64,000 bases of DNA from an uncultured Bacteroides sp. (GTDB taxonomy: Bacteria > Bacteroidota > Bacteroidia > Bacteroidales > Bacteroidaceae): NCBI RefSeq assembly GCF_959029255.1, contig NZ_CAUFUE010000005.1, forward strand, positions 1 to 64,000, in the 5' to 3' direction. Position numbers and translations under genes: made by a program. Shown piece by piece: positions 16,563 through 29,135 of this stretch. The notes beneath the pieces are model-generated. The model ran no database searches, was not told the DNA's origin, and saw nothing but the letters and a program-made list of their open reading frames with translations. Each line of letters starts with the position of its first letter. Within the stretch, counting starts at the first letter, position 1.

Positions 16563-18590
16563 TTAAATGGTGTCGGCCAAAGATAAGATAACCGCGAAAT
16601 AACTTCCTTTCTTCACTTCCGATTCTACCATTATACGTCCTCCCAATTGCTCGATAATCACTTTGCTGATGGATAGTCCCAAACCACTGCCTTGACCAAA
16701 TTCATCAGTTTTATAAAAGCGGTCGAAAATCATTATGAGTTCTTTTTTGTCAATTCCCTTACCGGTGTCTTTGACATAGATGTATACTTCCTGATGCTCA
16801 TTATCTAATTTGCATCCCAATGTAATTTCTCCTTTTTGGGTAAACTTGTTTGCATTATCCAAGAAGTTGGAGATAACCTGAATAAAGCGGACACGGTCTA
16901 TATTGACGGGTAGGGTAATAGTTTCATCCAATTCAAGATGAAAGAGCAGTGAAGGCTGAATCAGGCTCTGGTAAGTCTTATAAATCTCCTTCACGATTTC
17001 TGTCATGTCACATGTCTCTATTTTAAAGGCCATGTTTCCGGAGTCCAGACGTGATATTTCCACAACATCGTTGACAAGTTTCAAAAGCAAATCATTGTTA
17101 TGGTTGATAAGGTTGAGCATGTTTGCTTTTTCTTCCGGTTCTATCTCGTCTGCTTCTTCGCTAAGTAGCAAATTGGTGAAACCCACAATAGCATTGAGCG
17201 GAGTGCGGATTTCATGGCTTATATTATTAAGAAAAGACTGTTTCAATTCTGCTTTTTCAGCTATCTGCTTTGCCAGGATGAGTTGCCGTTCGCGCTCTAC
17301 TTGTTCTTTATGGGCTTCTTCCAACTTCTGAAGGTTTTTTCGTTCAATTAAGGAACGCCTGCGTGCACGTAGCAAACAGGTAGTAATCAAGATGAAAGCA
17401 AGTATGAACAGTATGCTCAACAGGTATAGTTCTTTCCGGTAACGGTCATAAAATGGATAGTTGATGATACGGACATTCTTGGGTATTTTGTGAATATCTT
17501 CTTCATACTTGGAAAAGTAGCTCCAATCCAATACATATTCTTTCTCCAAGTCCCTGATTTTCGGCATGCCTATTTTCTCCTTATTCAAAAGACGGGTAGC
17601 CAATCCGGCGGCAGCTTTGGCTGAAATCTCTTCTGTTGCCATGTAACCGCCTACAATCTTGACCTTCTCATTGAAACCTTCCCGGATACAACTGTAAGAA
17701 GGAATATTCAGAGCATTTACTATGGGTATGCCCATCATGTCATATTTGTCCAATAGGAATGCCTGCCCTTCCTGTTCACGTTTCGATTTCTCTAACATAA
17801 ACAATAAAGAAGCTCCTTCTATGTAGCGGAATGGACAAAGGCAGACGGTCAACTCTTTCTTTTTTGAAGAGTCGTTAGTCAAACCGGGCATCAGATTGAA
17901 ATACTCAATCATTTCCCTCAGTTTATCATATTCTTGCTTTTCTATGAACGACTTCTGATAACCTAGAATCCTCACATTCTTCCTGTCCACCACATGTGTT
18001 AATCTGTCAAAGGATTTATGTCCCAGAAAGGTCATATCAATGTTGTAGATGATTTCTATGCTCTTGTTAGAATGCAATGTCTTTATGAAATCCATATTGC
18101 GCTTAAAGTCGGGTGCATCACGCAGGATATAAACTTTATTCAGGTCATATTCTTCTATCAGTTTTTCGTTGGGGAAATGCACATTGCAAGCCACTACGGG
18201 AATAGAAGACAATAATTGGTGGTGGGTAGACAATAGGGAATAAGTAGCTTGATCTCCTATGGCAAGTATAAGGTGGATAGATTTACACTTAAGCAAATCA
18301 AGATATTTTCTTATTTGTTCTATTTCGTCTTTTTCATTGAAATAACTGCAATTAAGGTAATACTTGTCGAATACAGCATCAATTCCTTGTTTCCTAAATT
18401 CTTCATGCAACAGCTTTTCAATATTTCCATTACCAATCTCATCCTTAGAACTCGAGTAGATAAGGGAGACACGTTTCAATGCTAAATTATTAGTAGCATA
18501 CCATTGCTTGTAATTTAAACCACATATAAAAACAAACAATAAAATGGCAGAAACAAGAGCGTATTTAAACTTAAGGTTGCTTTTACCCAT
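16563..18590 (-). CDS. Membrane sensor histidine kinase with ABC-substrate-binding-like sensor
   Basis: I start at the ATG at 18590 (MGKSNLKFKY), giving 675 residues; a TTG upstream would add seven. Helix 1 (about 9-26) and helix 2 (about 388-408) bracket a periplasmic domain of about 350 residues built like ABC-type substrate-binding proteins (VSLIYSSSKDE, LILAIGDQA, IPVVACNVHFP). A coiled coil leads to HisKA with H459 in NNISHEIRTPL, then HATPase motifs NFLDNANKFT, DTGKGI and GSGLGLSI. There is no receiver or DNA-binding domain, so it needs a separate partner. It is the gene just upstream of nrfA and could be cotranscribed with it. Confidence 0.88.
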   Translation of the reverse strand: MGKSNLKFKYALVSAILLFVFICGLNYKQWYATNNLALKRVSLIYSSSKDEIGNGNIEKLLHEEFRKQGIDAVFDKYYLNCSYFNEKDEIEQIRKYLDLLKCKSIHLILAIGDQATYSLLSTHHQLLSSIPVVACNVHFPNEKLIEEYDLNKVYILRDAPDFKRNMDFIKTLHSNKSIEIIYNIDMTFLGHKSFDRLTHVVDRKNVRILGYQKSFIEKQEYDKLREMIEYFNLMPGLTNDSSKKKELTVCLCPFRYIEGASLLFMLEKSKREQEGQAFLLDKYDMMGIPIVNALNIPSYSCIREGFNEKVKIVGGYMATEEISAKAAAGLATRLLNKEKIGMPKIRDLEKEYVLDWSYFSKYEEDIHKIPKNVRIINYPFYDRYRKELYLLSILFILAFILITTCLLRARRRSLIERKNLQKLEEAHKEQVERERQLILAKQIAEKAELKQSFLNNISHEIRTPLNAIVGFTNLLLSEEADEIEPEEKANMLNLINHNNDLLLKLVNDVVEISRLDSGNMAFKIETCDMTEIVKEIYKTYQSLIQPSLLFHLELDETITLPVNIDRVRFIQVISNFLDNANKFTQKGEITLGCKLDNEHQEVYIYVKDTGKGIDKKELIMIFDRFYKTDEFGQGSGLGLSISKVIIEQLGGRIMVESEVKKGSYFAVILSLADTI

Positions 18591-18785
18591 GTTTTTATTA
18601 ATATTGAGCAAAAATAATATTATTTCGGTAGAAGGGAAGGGTTTTATTGGAAATATTGCATAAACATGCCTTTATTAGTGGTATTCTGATAGATATTACC
18701 CATTTTATTAACAGAATGCACCCAATTTGGTTAAACGAAAAGGCTTAAACTTGCACTCATAAATAATGTTTCCTGCATATAGTGT

Positions 18786-20549
18786 ATGTTGGGATATGCA
18801 TATTTCCTTTATAAAAGCAGTTATATTAAATCTTTAATCAAGTTACTAATGAAATCTATTTCAAGCATTTTTTTATTTCTCTTCTTGGATAAACAATTCA
18901 GTATTTCACAGATTCCTTGGGCTTATCACATTGAAGCAGCGCTAATCGGATTGGTTGTTTTTCTTATGGCATATTATAGAATGACGCATCATGTTCAATT
19001 ATTTTCCCATGAGAGGTTGAATCTTGTTATGGGGCTGATTCACAGGATGCAGTCTTCTATAACTGTCGTACACAATTTATTAGAAGAGGTTATCTCTGAT
19101 GGATATTCAGAAAATACGACCACAAAGATGAAGTGGGCTACCGGTTATACAAGTAATTTAATGGAATCTTTTCAAAATATAATAGCTTTTGAGAGACCGA
19201 AGATGAGAACGCAGTTGGATTTTGTTTGGAAAGTCACCGAAATAGAACTTTATGGTTATATAACGTCTGTCATTAATCAGTGCAAGGCATACGCCGGTTC
19301 CAGGCAGATAGATTTGGTACTTACTAAAAAATTCGATTATGTCAACTGCCGGATAGATGAGACGAATATGTCTATTGCTATACAAAGTCTTTTAAATAAA
19401 GTAATAGATAACACACCTGATGCAGGTTGTATAGATATTACTCTATCGCGTTATACGGATAATTGGGAATTACAGATTTCTAATAGTAAGCGGGCTGTTA
19501 AGCATTGCAAATGGGGGACATTGCCGGTTTCTACAATATTTCCTTGTCACTGTGTCGGAAGTATTATGACTGTGAGTAAGATTTTTCGTTTATATGGTGG
19601 AAAGATAACGGGAAGGTATCGGGGTAAGATGGTAGCATTACGAATCACTGCTCCTATAGAATGCCGATGCGATATGAAAAGTCGGCCTGAACTGGAAGAT
19701 TCCGGTTTGAGAGGAGGGAATATATCTCTCGACCGTGAAATTGATATCAAGAGAACGCAGCAGAACCCGAATTTGGCTAAAATGCCATTACTTTATTTAG
19801 TCATGACGGACAGACATTTGGGCGGATATTTAAGTTGGTCTTTATCAAGTGCTTTTCGAGTGGTGGTATTTAATGAGCCGGAGCAGGTAATTACCTCTTG
19901 CAGTAAGCAGAATCCAGATATAGTTGTTGTGGATGAAGTGGTAGGTGGTATGTATGGAGAGGATCTTTGTTCGAAAATAAAATCTGATATAACAATGTAT
20001 GATATACCGGTTATTCTGCTTGTCGCATCAACTGATAATGATAGTTATCTCATTCATCTTCAATGCGGTGCGGATAGGGTGGAAAGACGTATGGTAAGTA
20101 CGATAAGACTCCGTGCGGATATTCGGAAACTTATCGAAAATCGTGTTGCACAGAAGGAAAGAATGAAAAAGATCCTGGCAAATAATTTCATAACGGGTAT
20201 ATCGGGAGTGCAAGAATCTGATGAAAAGGAATTTGTGGAGAATGTAAATCAATGTTTGGCAAAGAACATTTCAACGGAAGGATATACTGTAGATATGTTG
20301 AGTGCAGATATGGGGATGAGCCGTACCAAATTTTACAATCGGTTGAAGAAAGTTACGGGTAAAACACCTATAAATTACATCTTTAGATATAAGATGCTTA
20401 CAGCCGGGAATTTGTTGGTAACGCAGCATTATACGGTGGCGGAAATTTCTACTTTACTAGGCTTTTGTGATGCCAAATATTTTGGAAGAAAATTCAAGGA
20501 ATTCTATCACATGGCTCCTACGCAATATCTTAAGAACCATTTGGAGTAG
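18786..20549 (+). CDS. Degenerate hybrid sensor/AraC regulator (pseudo-HTCS)
   Basis: 587 residues. One membrane helix (about 46-64) is followed directly by a HisKA-like segment; no periplasmic domain exists. The phospho-His region reads LIHRMQSSI (H86 kept, the E/R/T/P context lost). The ATPase N-box is LLNKVIDNT with Lys in place of the conserved Asn, and the G boxes are not recognisable. A receiver-like domain (about 335-435) keeps D383 but its acidic pocket is incomplete and the conserved Lys is replaced near RVERR. The C-terminal AraC HTH (about 500-585) looks intact (LSADMGMSRTKFYNRL, SLLGF-type second HTH). It is divergent from the histidine kinase. The start could also be the ATG at 18849. 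Confidence 0.75.
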   Translation: MLGYAYFLYKSSYIKSLIKLLMKSISSIFLFLFLDKQFSISQIPWAYHIEAALIGLVVFLMAYYRMTHHVQLFSHERLNLVMGLIHRMQSSITVVHNLLEEVISDGYSENTTTKMKWATGYTSNLMESFQNIIAFERPKMRTQLDFVWKVTEIELYGYITSVINQCKAYAGSRQIDLVLTKKFDYVNCRIDETNMSIAIQSLLNKVIDNTPDAGCIDITLSRYTDNWELQISNSKRAVKHCKWGTLPVSTIFPCHCVGSIMTVSKIFRLYGGKITGRYRGKMVALRITAPIECRCDMKSRPELEDSGLRGGNISLDREIDIKRTQQNPNLAKMPLLYLVMTDRHLGGYLSWSLSSAFRVVVFNEPEQVITSCSKQNPDIVVVDEVVGGMYGEDLCSKIKSDITMYDIPVILLVASTDNDSYLIHLQCGADRVERRMVSTIRLRADIRKLIENRVAQKERMKKILANNFITGISGVQESDEKEFVENVNQCLAKNISTEGYTVDMLSADMGMSRTKFYNRLKKVTGKTPINYIFRYKMLTAGNLLVTQHYTVAEISTLLGFCDAKYFGRKFKEFYHMAPTQYLKNHLE

Positions 20550-20568
20550 TTGTTGTGGTCTTTTTCAG

Positions 20569-20633
20569 GTACGAATTACACGGGTTTTCGCGGAATAATA
20601 TAAGAAAATCCGTGAAAACCCGTAAATCCTGTA
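20569..20633. terminator. Palindromic repeat, family P copy 1, between convergent genes
   Basis: TACGAATTACACGGGTTTTC on the left mirrors GAAAACCCGTAAATCCTGTA on the right around an AT-rich loop. Related palindromes occur at 40662-40752 and 60430-60513. Its place between two converging genes suits a bidirectional terminator. Confidence 0.65.
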
Positions 20634-20671
20634 GCTAAGCTATATCAATGAATTGTTTAGTATATAAGTTC

Positions 20672-22285
20672 TTAGTATTGGCTGGCTGCCTTAATCACAA
20701 TCTTTTCCAGTAAATCCTGCATTTTGCCGATTACCGGATTGTTTTCCATTCCGTAGTTGGCTGCCATTTGCTTCATTTGCGGGAAAGTGGCCCATACACT
20801 GCCGTTCTTGTCTTCCCAAACGGAGATTTTCAGTGGTAATTCGATGGAGATACTGGGATTTTCCTGCATCAGTGCTGTTCCCACCTTGGGTGAACCGAAT
20901 ACAATGACTTGGTTAGGAAGCATCTTCAAGCCCACTTCTTCAGCATTCTTTCCATGGTCGAACTTGGCGAATACAGGAATGCCCATTGTCTGAAGGGTTT
21001 TCTCTATTCTGGCTACAGTTTCATCTACACCGAATTGGCTCTCGTAGGTGTACATCAAGTTGTCATTGGCGCCTGTGCCCATCTTGTTACTGTCGAAAGC
21101 GGCGGCTATCTTACGACCTAAATTAGTTAAGTCAACTCCTTCTTTATTGGCAAGCAGAGTGACGCATACCAGTTCGGAAGCATCGGTGAAACGACTCAGG
21201 AATGCAGAATGGCCGGATACATCGCCTTTGATGTCCATCAATCCCTTGTGATTGTAGAACTGCCAGCCTGCCATGGCCGGAACAACTTTTCCATTTGCCA
21301 ACTTTGTGGGTTTGTACACGATGTCACGATTTTCTGTTTTCTCAATCAGTACGTTCCCTGCCAGTCCGATGTCCCAATGGCTAACGTTTTCAGCAGAAGC
21401 CCAGATATCAGAGAATCCTTTCAGGGAAGTAGGGCTGACGACGGGGGCGGCTACAAGCTTACCATCTTTTTCTACATATCCGGTAGTCGTTTCCGAAGGA
21501 TTGATGTAATTCTTATCCTTCTTGAAAGTCTGGTGTACATTTCCGGTGGTTGTCACATCTTCCTGCTTCACTTTAGCGAGGTCTTCGCCGAAGTAGGTCT
21601 GTTGCAAGCCGAGGTAGTCAATCTGATTTTTCTTCACGAAATCATGATAAGGCATTTTAGCTACCTTTTCGATGATGGAAGTTAGCAACAAGAAGTTTGT
21701 AGCGCTTTGTTTCACATCCGTACCCGATTCAAAAGCCAGGGGAAGTGCTACGACCATCTCTATCAGTTGTTTGGGCTCATAGTTGGCGGATACATCGAAT
21801 TGCTTGTTTTCCCGGTAGTCGGCAATGCCGGAACTGTGTTGCATCAGTTGCAGGATGGTGACTCCCTTCCAGTTTTCAGGAATGTCTTTCAGATACTTGC
21901 CGATAGGATCATTCAAATCGAGTTTACCTTTTTCATAGAGCTGCATCACTGCCACTGCGGTGAAACCTTGTGAGATGGGACCGATGGGCCAGAGAGTTTT
22001 TGCTGCGGCAAGATTTCCTTTTTCAAAGTCAGTCACTCCGTAACCTACTACCCGTGGAATATAAGGGGCCTGTACGATGGCAAGTGTCATACCCGGTATT
22101 CCCTGTTCTTCCATGAACTCATAAATCATTTGGTCGATAGCTTTACCTTGATAAGCTACCTGCACATTTCCTCTGCCTTCCTGTGGCAATTGGTTTTCAT
22201 ACTTTTTCATACTGTTTCCTCCGTTTTGCGCTAATGTCATTCCTGAAATCAGCAATCCTGTTACCATTAATAAATTCTTTTTCAT
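20672..22285 (-). CDS. Catalytically dead serine-beta-lactamase-fold protein fused to DUF302
   Basis: 537 residues with a signal peptide (MKKNLLMVTGLLISGMTLAQ). Residues 45-400 follow the class C beta-lactamase/PBP4* fold, but the SxxK motif reads PISQ (S103P, K106Q), and the YSN motif reads QSA (Y193Q, N195A). All key catalytic residues are therefore gone. Residues about 410-500 form a DUF302 domain (VFGSPKVGTALMQ, then LPLKISVWEDKNG). Hydrolase activity is not expected; a binding or scaffold role is inference. A -7 box TATCTTTG lies at 22333-22326. It is convergent with the pseudo-HTCS and divergent from the fructan HTCS. Confidence 0.82.
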   Translation of the reverse strand: MKKNLLMVTGLLISGMTLAQNGGNSMKKYENQLPQEGRGNVQVAYQGKAIDQMIYEFMEEQGIPGMTLAIVQAPYIPRVVGYGVTDFEKGNLAAAKTLWPIGPISQGFTAVAVMQLYEKGKLDLNDPIGKYLKDIPENWKGVTILQLMQHSSGIADYRENKQFDVSANYEPKQLIEMVVALPLAFESGTDVKQSATNFLLLTSIIEKVAKMPYHDFVKKNQIDYLGLQQTYFGEDLAKVKQEDVTTTGNVHQTFKKDKNYINPSETTTGYVEKDGKLVAAPVVSPTSLKGFSDIWASAENVSHWDIGLAGNVLIEKTENRDIVYKPTKLANGKVVPAMAGWQFYNHKGLMDIKGDVSGHSAFLSRFTDASELVCVTLLANKEGVDLTNLGRKIAAAFDSNKMGTGANDNLMYTYESQFGVDETVARIEKTLQTMGIPVFAKFDHGKNAEEVGLKMLPNQVIVFGSPKVGTALMQENPSISIELPLKISVWEDKNGSVWATFPQMKQMAANYGMENNPVIGKMQDLLEKIVIKAASQY

Positions 22286-22440
22286 AACGTTTTAATTCTA
22301 ATTTTGTTGCTCTTTTCGGATGCTGCAAAGATAGGGGAGATGTACGGGGTGGGAAATGGCGATATCACATATAAAGTTTGCTATTATTCCCGACTATAGA
22401 AAAAGTGGCGTGATGATGGATTGTAATTGCAATTTTCCAC

Positions 22441-22448
22441 TATCTTTG
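22441..22448 (+). promoter_or_regulatory. -7 box of the fructan HTCS (TATCTTTG)
   Basis: TATCTTTG fits TAnnTTTG, 32 bases before the ATG at 22481. No TTTG is found at the expected distance upstream. Confidence 0.45.
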
Positions 22449-22480
22449 CTTGGGTTATAACCTTATATTAACATGGAAAG

Positions 22481-25222
22481 ATGAGAAAAGGATATTTTAA
22501 TCTGGTATTTTTCGTTTTATTAGCCTGTTTGGAGCTATTGACATCCTGTTCCCGTCATGCACCCCGTTTACATATTGGGGTTTCACAGTGTAGTGATGAT
22601 GAGTGGCGACATCAGATGAACAGTGAAATGCTGCGTGAAGCACTTTTCTACGATGGTGTGGAGGTCGATATCCGTACGGCTAAGGATGACAATGCACGGC
22701 AGGCCCAAGATATCCGTAACTTTATCGAAGAAGGAGTTGATTTGTTGATTGTCGCCCCCAACGAGGCCTCGCCGATAACTCCGGTTGTGGAAGAAGCCTA
22801 TAATAAAGGTATTCCCGTTATTGTGGTAGACCGCAAAATCCTTTCCGACAAATATACAGCTTACGTAGGTGCCGATAATTATGAGATTGGTAAAGCGATA
22901 GGCAATTATATTGCAAATCTGCTTCGTGGTAAAGGTACGGTGGTAGAGATTACAGGCCTTGCCGGTTCCACTCCTGCCATAGACCGCCATCAAGGTTTTA
23001 TGAATGCCATTTCAGCCTATCCCGGTGTCCGTTTGCTGGCTATGGAAGATGGTGCATGGTTACGTTCCCAGGCAGAAATACGAATGGACACTTTACTCGA
23101 CCGTTTCCCGGAGATTGATGTTGTCTATGCACAAAACGACCGTATGGCTGCCGGTGCTTTCGCTGCTGCTTCCCGCAAACACCGGGAAAAGGAGATGCGT
23201 TTCATTGGTACGGATGCTCTTCCCGGAGAGGGTTTTGGCGTGGAGCAGATTCTTTCGGGCCAACTGAGTGCATCTTTCATTTATCCCACAGGGGGTGACC
23301 GTGTGATGCAGATTGCTATGGATATCTTGAATAAACGTGATTTCCCGCGCGAAACTCTTCTGAATACTTCGGTGATAGATAGTGATAATGCCCCTATTAT
23401 GAAGATGCAGACATCGCATATTGCTACTCTTGATGGGAAAATAGAGACTCTTAATGGGAAAATCAACCAATATCTGGCTCGTTATGCCACGCAGCAGGTG
23501 GTGCTTTACGGTAGTCTATTGGTACTCCTATTGGTAATCGGATTGTTGGTTGCCGTTTATCTTTCCCTGCGCACCAAGAACCGTCTGAATCGTGAACTTT
23601 CCCGACAAAAACAGCAGTTGGAACAACAGAAGCAGCAACTGATGCAGCAAACGGAACAGTTGGAACAACTTGCTCGTGAGCTGGAAGCAGCTACGCATGC
23701 CAAACTTGCTTTCTTTACCAACGTTTCCCATGATTTCCGTACTCCGCTCACTTTAATAGCCGATCCCATTGAGCAACTTCTTGCCGACGGTTCCATCAGA
23801 GGTCAATCCCGTCAGTTACTGGAACTGATGAAAAAGAACGTACATATTCTCCTCCGTCTGGTTAACCAGATTCTGGATTTCCGCAAAGTGGAGAACGGGC
23901 GCATGGAACTCCACCTGGAACCATTTGATTTGCTTGGCAGCTTCCGGGGATGGAACGATTCATTCCGTGTAGCTCTGTTGAAGAAACATATAGCTTTCAG
24001 TTTTGAAGTGTCTTCCAATGCGGATTTCCGTATGATGGCGGATGCTGAAAAGATGGAGCGCATTTATTTCAACCTTTTCTCCAATGCCGTGAAGTATACG
24101 CCTGAGAACGGGAAGATACTGATACGCCTTGAAATGGTTGACGGCAATATCCGTCTGTCTGTTTTCAATTCCGGCAGTTACATCTCATCTGCTGAGGTTG
24201 AGGCTGTTTTTGAGCGTTTCTACCAAGTGGACGGTCATCAGGCAGGTACGGGTATCGGTCTTGCTTTGGTCCGTGCTTTTGTGGAGATGCATGGCGGTAA
24301 CATCACGGCTCGCAGTGATGAAAAGGGTACCACCTTCCTTGTCACTTTCCCCGCGCAGGATGTCTCCCGGTATCATCCTACTGTTGTCACCTTTCCTTCC
24401 GAAGAGCCGGAAGTTGCTTCCACTTTGATTGATGCGGAAATTACGGTAGGGGAGGAGGTCGTAGAAGCTGATTGCCTGACAGTGCTTGTTATTGATGATA
24501 ATGTCGACATCCGTCAATATATAAAATCATTGCTTGCCGGGGAGTACCATGTACTCGATGCGGCTGACGCAGCTACGGGTATTCGCATTGCCTTGAAGTA
24601 TGTTCCCGATTTGATCATTTCCGATGTGATGATGCCGGGTATGGATGGCATAGAGTGTTGCCGTCGCCTTAAAAGCGAAATGCAGACCTCGCATATTCCC
24701 GTCATACTGCTTACGGCTTGTTCACTTGATGAACAACGCATTCAGGGATATGATGGAGGGGCAGACTCCTATATCTCTAAACCGTTCAATTCGCGATTGT
24801 TATTGTCCCGCATACATAATCTCATAGCCAACCGCCGCCAGTTAAGGCAGTTTTTCGGAGATAACCAGGCTATTGAAAAAGGGTCTGTCAGCGACCTTGA
24901 TAAAGATTTTGTGACCCGCTTCAAGTCGTTGGTAGAGGATAAGATAAAAGAACCGGATTTGAATGTGGAAGATTTGGGACGTGATATGGGCATGAGCCGT
25001 GTGCAGCTTTATCGTAAGTTGAAATCACTCACTAATTATTCTCCCAATGAACTACTACGCCAGATGCGTTTAAAGAAAGCCGCCTCGTTGCTTGCCAAGT
25101 CTGAAATGACAGTGGCGGAAATTGCTTATGAGGTCGGTTTCTCGTCACCTTCCTATTTCACGAAGTGCTATAAGGAGCAGTTCGGTGAAAGTCCTACGGA
25201 TTTTCTGAAACGGAAAGGGTAA
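22481..25222 (+). CDS. Hybrid two-component system with sugar-binding-protein sensor, probable fructose sensor
   Basis: 913 residues. A signal segment is followed by a periplasmic type I sugar-binding domain (about 30-300; GVSQCSDDEW, APNEASPITPVVEEA, VVDRK, GTDALPGEG). One membrane helix lies at about 341-362, then a Gln-rich coiled coil. HisKA has H417 (NVSHDFRTPL), HATPase NLFSNAVKYT and GTGIGLAL, the receiver D715 (IISDVMMPG) and K767, and an AraC HTH covers 820-913. In B. thetaiotaomicron an HTCS of this architecture binds fructose and activates the fructan locus (established knowledge). The fructan genes at 8312-14908 make it the likely cognate regulator here, although other genes separate them. 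Confidence 0.88.
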   Translation: MRKGYFNLVFFVLLACLELLTSCSRHAPRLHIGVSQCSDDEWRHQMNSEMLREALFYDGVEVDIRTAKDDNARQAQDIRNFIEEGVDLLIVAPNEASPITPVVEEAYNKGIPVIVVDRKILSDKYTAYVGADNYEIGKAIGNYIANLLRGKGTVVEITGLAGSTPAIDRHQGFMNAISAYPGVRLLAMEDGAWLRSQAEIRMDTLLDRFPEIDVVYAQNDRMAAGAFAAASRKHREKEMRFIGTDALPGEGFGVEQILSGQLSASFIYPTGGDRVMQIAMDILNKRDFPRETLLNTSVIDSDNAPIMKMQTSHIATLDGKIETLNGKINQYLARYATQQVVLYGSLLVLLLVIGLLVAVYLSLRTKNRLNRELSRQKQQLEQQKQQLMQQTEQLEQLARELEAATHAKLAFFTNVSHDFRTPLTLIADPIEQLLADGSIRGQSRQLLELMKKNVHILLRLVNQILDFRKVENGRMELHLEPFDLLGSFRGWNDSFRVALLKKHIAFSFEVSSNADFRMMADAEKMERIYFNLFSNAVKYTPENGKILIRLEMVDGNIRLSVFNSGSYISSAEVEAVFERFYQVDGHQAGTGIGLALVRAFVEMHGGNITARSDEKGTTFLVTFPAQDVSRYHPTVVTFPSEEPEVASTLIDAEITVGEEVVEADCLTVLVIDDNVDIRQYIKSLLAGEYHVLDAADAATGIRIALKYVPDLIISDVMMPGMDGIECCRRLKSEMQTSHIPVILLTACSLDEQRIQGYDGGADSYISKPFNSRLLLSRIHNLIANRRQLRQFFGDNQAIEKGSVSDLDKDFVTRFKSLVEDKIKEPDLNVEDLGRDMGMSRVQLYRKLKSLTNYSPNELLRQMRLKKAASLLAKSEMTVAEIAYEVGFSSPSYFTKCYKEQFGESPTDFLKRKG

Positions 25223-25365
25223 ATGGGAATTTAGTCGCGCGGAGCGCGAAGTTGATAGTTGATAGATGATAGTTGATAGTTACCATTCGGCATAATAGCG
25301 CAGCTATCTATCAACTATCATCTATCAACTATCAACTTTTAGTGGCAAAGCAGCTAAATTATCAT
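25220..25365. repeat. MITE-like palindromic repeat, family A copy 2
   Basis: Starts on the HTCS stop codon (TAAATGGGAATTTAG) and ends CTAAATTATCATTT. The same CGCGCGGAGCGCG end, TGATAG/CTATCA arms and core occur as at 38199, but the core is reversed relative to the copy at 14914. The right-hand hairpin is decayed (TAGTGGCAAAGCAGCTA). Confidence 0.88.
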
Positions 25366-25383
25366 TTATCCCCTCATCAAAAA

Positions 25384-25413
25384 AGGGCTGTCACCGCATT
25401 GCGGAACAGCCCT
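25384..25413 (-). terminator. Rho-independent terminator of nifJ
   Basis: On the minus strand AGGGCTGT pairs with ACAGCCCT, with an inner CCGC/GCGG extension, followed directly by a T-run (TTTTTTGA). It is placed 31 bases past the nifJ stop. Confidence 0.85.
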
Positions 25414-25444
25414 CCTGATTATTTAATTCAATAACTTTCAGCTA

Positions 25445-29005
<3,561 letters not shown>

Positions 29006-29037
29006 AACTAAATTGAATTTTATTAAGTAAAAAATAT

Positions 29038-29135
29038 CTTTTTAGTTTTTTAGTTTTTTAGTTCTTTAGTTTTTTAAGTTTATCTGTCCGTGAACTTACG
29101 AACTTATAAACTCAAAAACTTATAAACTCAAACTT
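29038..29135. repeat. Short-period AT-rich tract upstream of nifJ
   Basis: Plus strand shows repeated TTTTTTAG/TTCTTTAG units, then two passes of AACTTATAAACTCAAA. No gene is present. The tract forms the nifJ leader and may matter for transcription or simply be slippage-prone filler. Confidence 0.7.
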
